Below, in pieces: positions 18,671 to 27,875 of a stretch of DNA of 64,000 nt. Made by a program: the position numbers and the translations under genes. Origin of the DNA: Terrabacter sp. Root85. Lineage in GTDB: Bacteria; Actinomycetota; Actinomycetes; Actinomycetales; Dermatophilaceae. The stretch covers positions 361,238-425,237 of the forward strand of contig NZ_LMIW01000009.1 in the NCBI RefSeq assembly GCF_001429185.1. The letters are read 5' to 3'. How positions within the stretch are numbered: the stretch's first letter is position 1; each line of letters starts with the position of its first letter. The notes under the pieces were generated by a model. It saw nothing but the letters and a program-made list of their open reading frames with translations. It did not search any database and was not told the DNA's origin.

Positions 18671-18874
18671 ATGCCGCAGCGACCGTCCGACCCGAGGTGC
18701 CCGATCCGGCTCGGTGAGCCGTGCACCCTCTGCTTCCCGGGGGCGAGCGGACCGCAGGACTGTGGCCTCGTCTACCTCGTCCGGAGCGACCCGGAGCTCC
18801 GCGAGGAGCTCGCGGCACGACGCCGCGAGCGCCACGCGGCGCAGCTCAGCGCACCGGCTGCCGCAGCTCCGTGA
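18671..18874 (+). CDS. Small cysteine-rich protein, unknown
   Basis: A 67-residue protein. Its first 35 residues hold four cysteines in the order C-P-I-R, C-T-L-C and D-C-G, an arrangement that could bind a metal or an iron-sulfur cluster. The rest is an Arg/Ala-rich helix. A strong GAGGAGG ribosome site lies 4 bases before the ATG and a dyad operator lies further upstream, so expression looks real. I do not recognise a characterised family; similar short proteins occur near amidase/nitrilase genes in actinobacteria, and here a nitrilase-family gene follows. Its 3' end overlaps the converging regulator remnant. Confidence 0.65.
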   Translation: MPQRPSDPRCPIRLGEPCTLCFPGASGPQDCGLVYLVRSDPELREELAARRRERHAAQLSAPAAAAP

Positions 18875-19030
18875 CCCCCGCGTCGGCGTCGCCTGTCGGC
18901 GACTCGAGGTAGACCTCCCGACAGGGGCCGTATGCCGTGAGCTCCGTCGCGTCGACCTGCGTCGCGAGTGCGAGTCTCGCCTTGATGGCCTGCAGGCGAC
19001 CGCGGTCGGCCGCCTCGGGTCCAGGGTGCC
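18846..19030 (-). pseudogene. Remnant of a MerR-type regulator with GyrI-like effector domain
   Basis: The minus frame ending at 18846 encodes a piece that looks like a MerR linker helix (LQAIKARLALA) joined directly to the last strand and tail of a GyrI-like effector-binding domain (GPCREVYLESP, then TELRQPV). In intact proteins about 130 residues separate these parts. No DNA-binding helices are present and the upstream part of the frame runs into the nitrilase start region. This reads as an internally deleted remnant. The left boundary at 19030 is approximate. The match is from memory of the family pattern, so confidence is moderate. Confidence 0.45.
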
Positions 19031-19083
19031 CGCGGGACGGAACCGCGGGCCCGGCACCGGCTCGGCCGTGTGAGAGTTGGACC

Positions 19084-19890
19084 ATGAAGGTTGCGCTCAT
19101 CCAGCTGGCCTATGGCGACGACGAGTCGGTCGCCGACCGCACCGCCCGCGTCGTCGATCTCGTGCGGGCCCAGGCCGGTCACGACCTCGTCGTGCTCCCC
19201 GAGCTGTGGTCGGCCGGCGGCTTCGACTACACCGCGTGGGACGAGCGGGCCGAGGCCGTCGACGGACCCGTCGCGCAGGCGCTCGCCGCCGCCGCCCGCG
19301 ACGCCCGGGTCACGCTGCACGGCGGCTCGATCGTCGAACGGGCCGAGCCCGCCGAGCCCGGTGGCCGAGGGCTCTGGAACACCAGCCTCGTCTTCTCGCC
19401 CGACGGCGAGCTCGTCGCGACGTACCGCAAGATCCACCGTTTCGGCTTCGGCGAGGGCGAGCCGAGCCTCATGGACGCGGGCAAGGACCTCGTCGTCGTC
19501 GACGTGCCCGTCGCGGACGGCGGCACGGTGCCGGTCGGGCTCTCCACGTGCTACGACCTGCGCTTCCCCGAGCTCTACCGGCGCCTTCTCGAGCACGGCG
19601 CCGAGGTCTTCGTCATCCCGGCGGCCTGGCCGCGCAAGCGGGTCGCGCACTGGACCCTGCTCGGCCAGGCGCGTGCCGTCGAGGACCAGTGCGTCGTGCT
19701 CCAGTCCAACACCGCGGGCACGCACGCCCGCCACGAGATGGGTGGTCACTCGCAGGTCGTCGACGCGACCGGGAAGGTTCTGGCCGCCGCCGGCCTTGAC
19801 GAGGAGGTGCTGAGCATCGACATCGACACCGCGGCGACGCCGGAGTGGCGTCGCACGTTCCCCGTGCTGACCGACCGGAGGCTCTCGTGA
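19084..19890 (+). CDS. Nitrilase-family carbon-nitrogen hydrolase
   Basis: A 268-residue cytoplasmic amidase. The catalytic triad is visible: Glu in LPELW, Lys in YRKIHRF, Cys in STCYDLRFPELYR. The length and the CYDLRFPEL block match omega-amidase/NIT1-NIT2-like enzymes, which hydrolyse 2-oxoglutaramate or deaminated glutathione, rather than true nitrilases. That substrate assignment is inference. ATG at 19084 gives the expected start MKVALIQL. The stop overlaps the start of the thioredoxin-NHL gene by four bases (GTGA), so the two are translationally coupled. Confidence 0.9.
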   Translation: MKVALIQLAYGDDESVADRTARVVDLVRAQAGHDLVVLPELWSAGGFDYTAWDERAEAVDGPVAQALAAAARDARVTLHGGSIVERAEPAEPGGRGLWNTSLVFSPDGELVATYRKIHRFGFGEGEPSLMDAGKDLVVVDVPVADGGTVPVGLSTCYDLRFPELYRRLLEHGAEVFVIPAAWPRKRVAHWTLLGQARAVEDQCVVLQSNTAGTHARHEMGGHSQVVDATGKVLAAAGLDEEVLSIDIDTAATPEWRRTFPVLTDRRLS

Positions 19891-21773
19891 CGCCCGGTGC
19901 CGGGGTCGAGACCGCCTCGCTGCGCTCCCGCGTCAAGGTCCGGGCCCCCGAGCTCGTCGGCCGTGGCTGGCTCAACACCGGCGGACGGTCGCTGTCGCTC
20001 GCCGATCTGCGCGGTCGGGTCGTCGTCCTCGACTTCTGGACCTTCTGCTGCGTCAACTGCCTCCATGTGCTCGACGAGCTGCGGCCCGTCGAGGCGCAGT
20101 TCCCCGACGCGCTGACCATCATCGGCGTCCACTCGCCGAAGTTCGAGCACGAGGCCGACGCCGACGCGCTGGCCGCCGCCGTCGAGCGGTATGCCGTCCA
20201 CCACCCCGTGCTCGACGACCCCGAGCTCGTGACGTGGAAGGCGTATGCCGCCCGCGCCTGGCCCACGCTCGTCGTGCTGGATCCGGAGGGCTACGTCGTC
20301 GCGTCGATGTCGGGGGAGGGCCACGGCCCGGGTCTCGCCTCCCTCGTCACGGAGCTCGTCGAGGAGCACCGGGCCAAGGGCACCCTCCAGCCGGGCGACG
20401 ACCCCTACGTCCCGCCGCCCGCCCCCGACACCGCCCTTCGCTTCCCCGGCAAGGCGGTCGCCCTGCCGGACGGGTCGTTCGTCGTCAGCGACACGGCCGA
20501 CCACGAGGTCGTGCACCTCGAGGACGACCTCGAGACCGAGCGGGCCCGGTGGGGTGGCGACGGTCTGCTCAACGAGCCGCAAGGCGTCGTCCTCGCGACC
20601 CCCGACGTGGCCGAGCGCTTCGGTATCGACCTGCTCGTCGCCGACTCGGTCAACCACCAGGTCAAGGGAATCCGCTTCTCCGACGGATCGGTCCACGTCG
20701 TCGCCGGCACCGGGTCGCAGCTCCGGGAGCGCACCGGGGGCGGTCCCGCCCTCGAGCAGCCGCTGTCGACGCCGTGGGACCTCGCGTGGCTCGGCGACCG
20801 GCTCGTCGTCGCGATGGCCGGCACGCACCAGCTGTGGGCGTGGACGCCGGGCAACACCCTCGAGGACGGGCGTGTCGAGGGCGTGGGCGGCACGTCCAAC
20901 GAGGGCCTCGTCGACGGGCCGGCACCCGAGGCGTGGTTCGCCCAACCCTCCGGGCTCTCCGCCTCCGCCTCCGGCGACCGCGTGTGGGTGGCCGACTCCG
21001 AGACCTCCGCCCTGCGGTCGGTGACGACCGGTGCGGACGGCGGCCTCGTCGTCGAGACCCACGTCGGCACCGGGCTCTTCGACTTCGGTCACCGTGACGG
21101 CGACGCCGCCGACGCGCTGCTCCAGCACCCGCTCGGCGTGACCGAGCTGCCCGACGGCTCGGTCGCCGTCAGCGACACCTACAACGGTGCCGTCCGACGC
21201 TTCGACCCCGTGACGGGCCAGGTGTCGACCTTGGCCCAGGGACTGGCCGAGCCGAGCGACGCCGTCGTCGAGCACGACCCCGAGACCGGCGAGGTGCGCC
21301 TCGTCGTCGTCGAGTCCGCTGCCCACCGCCTCACCCGCGTGAGCCTGCCCGAGGCCGCCCAGCGCGTCGACGGCCCCGCCCACCGCACCCAGCGGCCGCC
21401 GACTCCGCTGCCCGCCGGTGAGGTCGCCCTCGAGGTGACCTTCGTGCCGCCGACCGGGCAGAAGCTCGACCTGCGCTGGGGCGACCCGACACGCCTCGAC
21501 GTGTCCGCGACGCCCGACGCGCTCCTCGTCTCCGGGGCCGGGCGGGCCGAGGGCCTGACCCGGACGCTCGTCCTCCGTGACGGCATCGGGTCAGGCACGC
21601 TGCACATCTCCGTGCAGGCTGCCGCCTGCGACGGCGACCCCGAGACGGGCGAGGTGCCCGAGCACGCCGCGTGCCACCTCTTCCAGCAGGACTGGGGGAT
21701 CCCGGTCACCCTCGACCCGACCGCCGATGCCACACTGACTCTCGACCTTCGCGGGGTCCAGGCCGCAAGCTAG
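19887..21773 (+). CDS. NHLRC2-like protein: thioredoxin domain plus NHL beta-propeller
   Basis: A 628-residue protein. Residues about 15-165 are a thioredoxin-like domain with the motif FWTFCCVNC, giving a C-V-N-C active site. Residues about 175-500 contain six repeated blade segments such as VSDTADHEVVH, VADSVNHQVKG and VSDTYNGAVRR, forming an NHL propeller. A beta-rich C-terminal domain completes the architecture known from NHLRC2. The GTG at 19887 overlaps the nitrilase stop. No signal peptide was seen, so it is probably cytoplasmic. A redox or scaffold role is inferred from domains only. Confidence 0.88.
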   Translation: MTPGAGVETASLRSRVKVRAPELVGRGWLNTGGRSLSLADLRGRVVVLDFWTFCCVNCLHVLDELRPVEAQFPDALTIIGVHSPKFEHEADADALAAAVERYAVHHPVLDDPELVTWKAYAARAWPTLVVLDPEGYVVASMSGEGHGPGLASLVTELVEEHRAKGTLQPGDDPYVPPPAPDTALRFPGKAVALPDGSFVVSDTADHEVVHLEDDLETERARWGGDGLLNEPQGVVLATPDVAERFGIDLLVADSVNHQVKGIRFSDGSVHVVAGTGSQLRERTGGGPALEQPLSTPWDLAWLGDRLVVAMAGTHQLWAWTPGNTLEDGRVEGVGGTSNEGLVDGPAPEAWFAQPSGLSASASGDRVWVADSETSALRSVTTGADGGLVVETHVGTGLFDFGHRDGDAADALLQHPLGVTELPDGSVAVSDTYNGAVRRFDPVTGQVSTLAQGLAEPSDAVVEHDPETGEVRLVVVESAAHRLTRVSLPEAAQRVDGPAHRTQRPPTPLPAGEVALEVTFVPPTGQKLDLRWGDPTRLDVSATPDALLVSGAGRAEGLTRTLVLRDGIGSGTLHISVQAAACDGDPETGEVPEHAACHLFQQDWGIPVTLDPTADATLTLDLRGVQAAS

Positions 21774-21795
21774 CCGGTTCGACCCCCAGCAGGTC

Positions 21796-22707
21796 GTGAC
21801 GAGACCAGCGGACGACAAGGCGGCACACGTGGCACGACAGGCATCTGGTGGCAGCGGACGCTCCGTCCTCTCGGCGGTGTGCGGGCTGCTGGCCATCGTC
21901 CTGCTGCCCGTGTCGCTCGTCGGCTTCTGGGCGTCGGTCATGCTGACGCGCACCGACGTCTTCGTGGAGGAGCTGCGGCCGGTCGTCACGAAACCGCTGG
22001 TCCAGGAGGCCCTCACCGACGGCGTCGTCGAGGGCGTCCTCGGTGCGGTCCAGCTCCAGCCGGCGATCGAGAAGGCGCTCGAGGCGCCGATCCGGACCCA
22101 GGCTGCCGCCCTCGTCGCGAGCCCCCAGGTCACGACGGCCTGGGCCACCGGCATCCGGGCGCTGCACACCCAGTTCATCGCCGTCATGGAGGGCCGGGCC
22201 GACACGAAGCTCGACGACCAGGGGCGCGTCTCGGTGCGCCTGACGATCCCGGTCCCGGCTCTGACGTCGACGCTCGAGCAGGCCGGGGTCCCCGACGCCG
22301 GGTCGATCGCGCCGGTCGTGACGATCCCCCTCGTCAAGGCCACCGACCTGCAGAAGGCCCAGGCGGCATACCGCATCGCCGACGCGTGGGGCCCGTGGGG
22401 ACCGCTCGTCGTGGGCGCCCTGGCGCTGCTGTCGATCGCGCTCGCGCGGCGCTGGCGCACGGCGACCACGCTCGTCGCCATTGGCTGGATCGTCACGGCC
22501 CTCGCGCTCGCCCTCGCCGTCATGGTCTCGCGCGAGCCGCTCATGCGCCGCGTCGACCCGGAGGTGGCGCGCACCATCGCCGACGCCGCCTACGGTCTCG
22601 CGGCGCGCACCCTCTACTACGAGATCGCGATCGCCGTGGGTGTCGGGGTCGTCATGCTCGTCGTCTCGGCCGTCTCTCTCGCGTTCGGGCGGCGGCGCTC
22701 CGGCTGA
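21796..22707 (+). CDS. Actinobacterial integral membrane protein, unknown
   Basis: About 303 residues. One hydrophobic span lies near the N-terminus (LLAIVLLPVSLVGFW), a soluble extracytoplasmic segment covers about residues 50-190, and three spans follow (around residues 195-215, 225-245 and 275-297). The layout is common to a family of uncharacterised actinobacterial membrane proteins. The start is uncertain: GTG 21796 has a close AGCAGG, GTG 21829 has AAGG eight bases upstream. No enzymatic motif seen. Confidence 0.65.
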   Translation: MTRPADDKAAHVARQASGGSGRSVLSAVCGLLAIVLLPVSLVGFWASVMLTRTDVFVEELRPVVTKPLVQEALTDGVVEGVLGAVQLQPAIEKALEAPIRTQAAALVASPQVTTAWATGIRALHTQFIAVMEGRADTKLDDQGRVSVRLTIPVPALTSTLEQAGVPDAGSIAPVVTIPLVKATDLQKAQAAYRIADAWGPWGPLVVGALALLSIALARRWRTATTLVAIGWIVTALALALAVMVSREPLMRRVDPEVARTIADAAYGLAARTLYYEIAIAVGVGVVMLVVSAVSLAFGRRRSG

Positions 22708-22806
22708 CCGCGGGCCCGTCGATGCCGGGATCGTGACGGTTTGCCGACCGGCGGGTATGTGGCACGCAGGTACGCGTCCAGGGCGTACCCCAGCCAAGGA
22801 GACCTC

Positions 22807-23100
22807 ATGGGTATCGGACTCGGGATCTTCCTGCTCGTCGTCGGCGCGATCTTCAGCTTCACGAACATCGACTCCAGCGTCCTCAACCTGAGCAGCAGCA
22901 CGGGCAACACGATCGGGATCATCCTCATGGTGGCCGGCGCGCTCGCGATCATCCTCGCGCTCGTCCTCAACGCCCAGCGCGCGCGCACCCAGCACACGGT
23001 CGTCACGGAGCGCCGGGGCGCTCCCGACGTCGTCGAGCGCCGGGTCGACGGCGACGAGGTCGTCGAGCGCCGCGTCGAGCACCGCGACGGCACCATCTAG
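22807..23100 (+). CDS. Small two-span membrane protein (DUF6458-like)
   Basis: A 97-residue protein with two membrane spans (IGLGIFLLVVGAIFSF and TIGIILMVAGALAIILAL) and a charged tail containing repeated V-V-E-R-R motifs (VVERRVDGD, VVERRVEH). It matches my memory of the DUF6458 family, which has no assigned function. AAGGAG lies five bases before the ATG at 22807. It is followed at once by the hairpin repeat at 23137-23175. Confidence 0.75.
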   Translation: MGIGLGIFLLVVGAIFSFTNIDSSVLNLSSSTGNTIGIILMVAGALAIILALVLNAQRARTQHTVVTERRGAPDVVERRVDGDEVVERRVEHRDGTI

Positions 23101-23176
23101 AACCGTCGAAGGGCCACGAACCCGGCCCGCGACCGTCGAAAGGCCACGAACCGGAGCCCGGTTCGTGGCCTTTCGG
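23101..23176. repeat. GTCGAAAGGCCAC repeat cluster with 18-base hairpin
   Basis: ACCGTCGAAGGGCCACGAA at 23103 is followed by a hairpin whose arms are 23137-23154 and 23158-23175, perfectly complementary over 18 bases with loop AGC. The outer stem CGAAAGGCCAC equals that of the hairpin at 11174-11213, but the inner stem is GAACCGG instead of TTCTC, with both arms changed together. It may terminate the DUF6458-like gene. Confidence 0.8.
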
Positions 23177-23271
23177 CGGTGGATGAGTGGGGGACAGGGA
23201 GCTGAGCCACGGACGGTGGCCTGAGCAGGAGAACTCACCTGCGCGGGGCGCCGTCCGTGCTTCGATGAGAC

Positions 23272-24651
23272 GTGAGCCGGACCCACCCCGACGCGTCGCC
23301 CCGCACAGCCTCCGAGATCGACGCCGCGACCCCCGCCGACCGGGACCGCTGGGTCGACACCCTCCGCGTCGGGTCTCTCCTCGTCGTGGTCCTCGGGCAC
23401 TGGCTCATGGTCTCGATCACGCCCGACGGGCAGATCACGAACGCGCTCGCGGTCGTGCCGGCCCTCCAGCCACTGACCTGGCTGCTCCAGGTCATGCCGC
23501 TCTTCTTCCTCGTCGGGGGCGTCGCCCACGCCCACACGCTCGAGTCGCTCGAGCGCCGGCGGCCCGAGCCCCGCGGACGGTATGCCGCGTTCTTCCGGGC
23601 GCGGGCGACGCGCCTGCTGCGCCCCACCCTGGCCTTCCTCGCCGTCTGGGTAGCGCTCGGCGTCGTCGCCGACCTCTCGGGCCTGACGTCGCGTCCCGGT
23701 GACGCGGGGAGGCTCGCACGCGACGCCCTCGTCATGGTGCCGCAGCTGCTGTGGTTCGTCGGGATCTACCTGGGGGCCTGTGCCTTCGCCCCGCTGATGC
23801 GTGACCTCCACCGGCGCTGGGGCCTCGTCGTCGTCGTGGTGCTCGTCCTGCTGGCGTGCGTCGTCGACGTCGTGCGTTTCGGGGGCGGCCCCGAGCTCAT
23901 CGGCAACCTCAACTTCGCCCTCGTCTGGCTGGCCCTGCACCAGCTCGGGTTCGCTTGGCGTGACGGCCTGCTCACGACCGCACGCGGCTGGGCGATGGCC
24001 CTCCTCGGTTTCGGCGCGATGGGTCTCGCCGTCGCGTTCGGGCCCTACCCGACGTCGATGGTGGGCCTGCCCGGAGAGGCCGTCTCCAACATGGCGCCGC
24101 CCACGGCGGCCCTGCTCGCCCAGGGCATCGGCATCTGCGGCCTCGCCGTCGTCCTGCGGCCGGTCATGGCGCGCGTGCTCGCCCGGCCCCGTGTCTGGCG
24201 CTCGGTCGTCCTGGCCGGACCCTTCGCGATGACCGCCTTCCTCTGGCACCTCACGGCGCTCATGACGGTGCTCCTGGCGCTGCGCGCAGTCGGCGTCGTC
24301 CAGCCGTCCGTCGCGTCGTGGCAGTGGTGGCTGACCCGGCCGCTCCTCTTCGCCGTGCTCGCGGTCGTGACCGGCCTGCTCGTGGCCGTCTTCGTCCGCT
24401 TCGACCGCGGGCCTCGCCCGGCGGCTGACGCCGCGCCGGAACCGCGGGGCTGGGTCGACCCCGTGGCCGCCGTGTCGGCGGGCGTGCTCTTCTTCGGCAT
24501 CCTCATCGTCTCGATCGTCGGCGTCGACGTGCTCGGCAACCGGCCGGTCTTCTTCCTCGTCGGCGACGTCTCGCCGGTCGTCGGCTTCGCCGTCCTCGCG
24601 GTCGGCCTGCTCCTGCTGCGCACGACCCGCCCCCGCGCACCCCGCACCTGA
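23272..24651 (+). CDS. Acyltransferase 3 family membrane protein
   Basis: A 459-residue protein with about ten hydrophobic spans. The N-terminal block RDRWVDTLRVGSLLVVVLGH, with a conserved Arg and His at the first span, is typical of acyltransferase 3 proteins that O-acylate surface sugars, peptidoglycan or lipids. A second His motif FLWHLTALM occurs near residue 325. The GTG at 23272 lacks a strong ribosome site, but the N-terminal block is complete from this start. Acceptor unknown. No surface polysaccharide genes adjoin it. Confidence 0.82.
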   Translation: MSRTHPDASPRTASEIDAATPADRDRWVDTLRVGSLLVVVLGHWLMVSITPDGQITNALAVVPALQPLTWLLQVMPLFFLVGGVAHAHTLESLERRRPEPRGRYAAFFRARATRLLRPTLAFLAVWVALGVVADLSGLTSRPGDAGRLARDALVMVPQLLWFVGIYLGACAFAPLMRDLHRRWGLVVVVVLVLLACVVDVVRFGGGPELIGNLNFALVWLALHQLGFAWRDGLLTTARGWAMALLGFGAMGLAVAFGPYPTSMVGLPGEAVSNMAPPTAALLAQGIGICGLAVVLRPVMARVLARPRVWRSVVLAGPFAMTAFLWHLTALMTVLLALRAVGVVQPSVASWQWWLTRPLLFAVLAVVTGLLVAVFVRFDRGPRPAADAAPEPRGWVDPVAAVSAGVLFFGILIVSIVGVDVLGNRPVFFLVGDVSPVVGFAVLAVGLLLLRTTRPRAPRT

Positions 24652-24665
24652 CGCGCGCTCCACCC

Positions 24666-24709
24666 GTCGAGTGAGCGCCCCGTCCGGGTCGAGTGAGCGC
24701 TCCGTCCCA
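24666..24709. repeat. Two 22-base repeats of the GTCGAGTGAGCGC family
   Basis: Units at 24666-24687 and 24688-24709 begin GTCGAGTGAGCGC and share the core of the array at 6477-6542. They fill the gap between the acyltransferase and GNAT genes. Confidence 0.85.
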
Positions 24710-24756
24710 GGGAAACTCGATGGCAGCGCCCACGCGCGGACCCCTACCGTCGTGCC

Positions 24757-25764
24757 ATGGAGACGAGGCTCATCGACGTGCACGACGACGCCGTCTGCGC
24801 CCGCGCGTACGACGTCATCATCGCCAGCAAGGGCCACGAGCGCCCGTGGAACGAGCCACCGTCCCTCGCGGAGACGCTCGTCGAGTGGCGTCACGTCGAC
24901 GAGGCCGAACGCATGGAGATGTGGGCGGCCCACGACGGTGACGAGCTCGTCGGCGTCGCGACGCTCTGGCTGCCGCTGTCGGACAACACGACGATGACGT
25001 GGACCGACGTCCAGGTCGACCCGGCCCACCGCAGGCGCGGCGCCGGCACCGCCCTCGTCGAGCGCCTCCTCGAGCGGGCCCGTGAGGAGGGTCGCGTCAC
25101 GATGGTCGTCGACTTCCTCGTGCCCCCGGAGTCGGACGGACACGGCTACCGCCGCTTCGCCGAGCGGCACGGCTTCCACCTCAGCAACACCGAGATCATG
25201 CGCCACCTCCAGCTGCCCGTCGACGAAGAGCTCCTCGCCCGGCACGCCGAGCACGCCCGACCGCGCTGGGAGGGCGTCTACCGCCTCGAGACCCATGTCG
25301 GCGGCGTGCCCGAGCACCTGCAGGAGTCGCTCTGCGCCGTCATGAACCAGCTCGCCGTCGACGCGCCGACGGGCGACATCGAGTTCGAGGAGGAGTCCCT
25401 CACGCCGGCGCGCTACCGGGAGTACCTCGACGTCGCGAGTGCCCAAGGGCGCGTACGCCTGACGACCGTCGCGGTCCACGAGGACAGTGGCGACGTCGTG
25501 GCCTACACCGACTTCATGCTGCCCTCGGGCGCCCCTGGGATCGCTTGGCAGTGGGGGACGCTCGTGCACCGCGACCACCGGGGACGTCGGCTCGGCATGG
25601 CCCTCAAGGTCGAGAACCTCCGGCGCCTGCAGGTGGACCACCCCGAGCGGCAGCGGGTCGTCACCGGCAACGACGACACGAACTCGTGGATGGTCTCGAT
25701 CAACGAGGACCTCGGCTTCCGCATCGTCGAGCTGTGCCCGGCCTACCAGCGGTCGCTCGCCTGA
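24757..25764 (+). CDS. Tandem GNAT-domain N-acetyltransferase
   Basis: A 335-residue protein with two GNAT folds. The first has the acetyl-CoA pyrophosphate loop RRRGAGTALVERLL (residues about 95-108); the second has HRGRRLGMALKVENLR (about 270-285). Both keep the R/Q-x-x-G-x-G/A pattern, though the second is degenerate. Double-GNAT proteins of this length are known acetyltransferases of small molecules or antibiotics in actinobacteria. Substrate unknown. ATG at 24757. It is monocistronic and ends at a strong hairpin. Confidence 0.82.
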   Translation: METRLIDVHDDAVCARAYDVIIASKGHERPWNEPPSLAETLVEWRHVDEAERMEMWAAHDGDELVGVATLWLPLSDNTTMTWTDVQVDPAHRRRGAGTALVERLLERAREEGRVTMVVDFLVPPESDGHGYRRFAERHGFHLSNTEIMRHLQLPVDEELLARHAEHARPRWEGVYRLETHVGGVPEHLQESLCAVMNQLAVDAPTGDIEFEEESLTPARYREYLDVASAQGRVRLTTVAVHEDSGDVVAYTDFMLPSGAPGIAWQWGTLVHRDHRGRRLGMALKVENLRRLQVDHPERQRVVTGNDDTNSWMVSINEDLGFRIVELCPAYQRSLA

Positions 25765-25892
25765 CCTCGCTCGTCCCCCTCGGTCGTCGCGACCGAGCCG
25801 GCTGGCGTTCCACTCACGGCCGCGCCACCGCGCGCCCGCCACGGCACCCCGTGACCGGGGCGGACGGCATACGCACGCGGTCGTGAGACGAC

Positions 25893-25927
25893 GAGGCGCC
25901 CGCTCCCCGGGTGGGGAGGGGCGCCTC
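25893..25927. terminator. Bidirectional hairpin between convergent genes
   Basis: Arms GAGGCGCC (25893-25900) and GGCGCCTC (25920-25927) with inner arms CTCCCC/GGGGAG form a strong stem between the GNAT gene and the minus-strand acyl-CoA dehydrogenase. A GGCATAC motif lies just upstream at 25866. Confidence 0.7.
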
Positions 25928-25947
25928 GAGGTGAGGGGTGGTGCGCG

Positions 25948-27810
25948 TCAGAACGCGGACTCGGGGACGTCCATGAGGTCGTTGTCGGTGGCCTCGGCGA
26001 TGGCGCGCTCGGCGGCGAGCTTCGGCAGGACGTTCTTGGCGTAGAAGGACGCTGCGGCGACCTTGCCGCGGTAGAAGTCGGCGTCCTTGCCCGTGGCGCC
26101 GCCGTCGATAGCCTTCTGGGCGACCTCGGCCTGGCGGAGCAGCAGCCAGCCGACGACGAGGTCACCGGCCGCGAGGAGCAGGCGGGTCGTGTTCTGGCCG
26201 ACCTTGTAGAGGTTTGCCGTGTCGCCGCCCATCCGCGGGTCGCTCTTCATGGCGTCGCCGATCATGTGGCCGACGATGCCCTGGACGTCCTCGAGGGCCC
26301 GGCCGAGCAGCTCGCGCTCGGTGTCGAGCGAGCCGCCGAGGTCCTTGGCGAACTCCTGGATCTGTCCGGCGACGTGCTGCAGGGCCTGGCCCTTGTCGCG
26401 GACGATCTTGCGGAAGAAGAAGTCGAGCCCCTGGATGGCGGTCGTGCCCTCGTAGAGCGTGTCGATCTTCGCGTCGCGGACGTACTGCTCGATCGGGTAG
26501 TCCTGCAGGAAGCCCGAGCCGCCGTAGGTCTGGAGCGACTCGGTGCCGAGCAGCACCCAGGCGCGCTCGGAGCCGAGGCCCTTGACGAGGGGCAGCATGA
26601 GGTCGCTGATCCGGTTGGCGACCTCGGCCGCCGAGCCCTTCTCGAGCGGCACGGCCGGGTTGCCGGCCTGCGCCTGGTTGACCGCGTCCTGCTGGCTCGC
26701 GGTGTAGATGACGAGGGCTCGCAGGCCCTCGGCATACGCCTTCTGGAGCATGAGCGAACGGCGGACGTCGGGGTGGTGCGTGATGGTGACGCGCGGCGCC
26801 GCCTTGTCGGTCATCTGCGTCAGGTCGGCGCCCTGGACGCGCTCCTTGGCGTACTCGAGGGCGTTGAGGTAGCCGGTCGAGAGTGTGGCGATCGCCTTGG
26901 TGCCGACGAACATCCGGGCGTTCTCGATGACCTTGAACATCTGGGCGATGCCGTCGTGCACGTCGCCGAGCAGGGTGCCGACGGCCGGCTCGTGCTCGCC
27001 GAAGGTGACCTCGCACGTGGTGCTGACCTTGAGGCCCATCTTGTGCTCGACGTTGGTGACGTGGGCGCCGTTGCGCTCGCCGAGCTCGCCGGTCTCGAGG
27101 TCGACCTGGAACTTCGGCACGATGAAGAGGGAGAGGCCCTTGGTGCCGGGGCCTGCGCCCTCGGGGCGGGCCAGGACGAAGTGGACGACGTTGTCGACCA
27201 TGTCGGACTCGGCCGAGGTGATGAAGCGCTTGACGCCGGTGATGTGCCACGTGCCGTCGGGCTGCTGGACGGCCTTGGTGCGGCCCGCGCCGACGTCGGA
27301 GCCGGCGTCGGGCTCGGTGAGCACCATGGTCGTGTGCCAGGCCTGGTCGACGATGTGCTTGGCGAGCTTCTTCTGGTCGTCGGTGCCGAGGTGCCAGAGG
27401 AGGTTGGCGAAGGAGTAGCTCGCCGTGAACATGTGGATCGCGGGGTTGGCGCCGCAGACCATCTCGGCGACCGACCAGCGCAGGGAGGCCGGCACGACCA
27501 TGCCGCCGAGCTCGGCGGGGACGTCGAGGTTGCCCCAGTCGCCGTCGACGTAGGCCTTGAACGACTTCCTGAACGACTCGGGCATCGTCACCGACTGGCT
27601 GACCGGGTCGTAGACGGGCGGGTTGCGGTCGCTGTCGAGCAGGCTGTCGGCCAGCTCGTGCTCGGCGAGGCGTGAGACCTCGCGGAGGATGTCCTTGGCG
27701 GCGTCGACGTCGACGTCGGCGTAGATGCCGGTGCCGAGGACGTCCTGACGGTTGAAGACCTCGAAGAGGTTGAACTCGAGGTCACGCACATTGCTCTTGT
27801 AGTGGCCCAT
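25948..27810 (-). CDS. Long-type acyl-CoA dehydrogenase
   Basis: A 620-residue enzyme, longer than the classic 380-residue form because of an N-terminal extension and a C-terminal helical domain, like the DmdC/FadE5-type subfamily. Blocks seen are [32 protein letters not shown], and [21 protein letters not shown] with [13 protein letters not shown] near residue 465. It should oxidise acyl-CoAs in beta-oxidation. The ATG at 27810 follows GGAGGG by seven bases; the frame extends upstream without a better start. Two direct repeats that look like regulator sites lie 65-100 bases upstream. Confidence 0.9.
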   Translation of the reverse strand: MGHYKSNVRDLEFNLFEVFNRQDVLGTGIYADVDVDAAKDILREVSRLAEHELADSLLDSDRNPPVYDPVSQSVTMPESFRKSFKAYVDGDWGNLDVPAELGGMVVPASLRWSVAEMVCGANPAIHMFTASYSFANLLWHLGTDDQKKLAKHIVDQAWHTTMVLTEPDAGSDVGAGRTKAVQQPDGTWHITGVKRFITSAESDMVDNVVHFVLARPEGAGPGTKGLSLFIVPKFQVDLETGELGERNGAHVTNVEHKMGLKVSTTCEVTFGEHEPAVGTLLGDVHDGIAQMFKVIENARMFVGTKAIATLSTGYLNALEYAKERVQGADLTQMTDKAAPRVTITHHPDVRRSLMLQKAYAEGLRALVIYTASQQDAVNQAQAGNPAVPLEKGSAAEVANRISDLMLPLVKGLGSERAWVLLGTESLQTYGGSGFLQDYPIEQYVRDAKIDTLYEGTTAIQGLDFFFRKIVRDKGQALQHVAGQIQEFAKDLGGSLDTERELLGRALEDVQGIVGHMIGDAMKSDPRMGGDTANLYKVGQNTTRLLLAAGDLVVGWLLLRQAEVAQKAIDGGATGKDADFYRGKVAAASFYAKNVLPKLAAERAIAEATDNDLMDVPESAF

Positions 27811-27875
27811 CCGGGGACCCTCCACGTTCTGTCGCTCGTCGTGCGTCCGCGCTGTCGTCGGCGGGCGCGCCAAGT

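Noticed and set aside
21706..25842. A 1378-codon minus-strand frame
   Set aside because: It is antisense to at least four supported genes and several intergenic repeats; its length reflects the scarcity of stops in GC-rich DNA.
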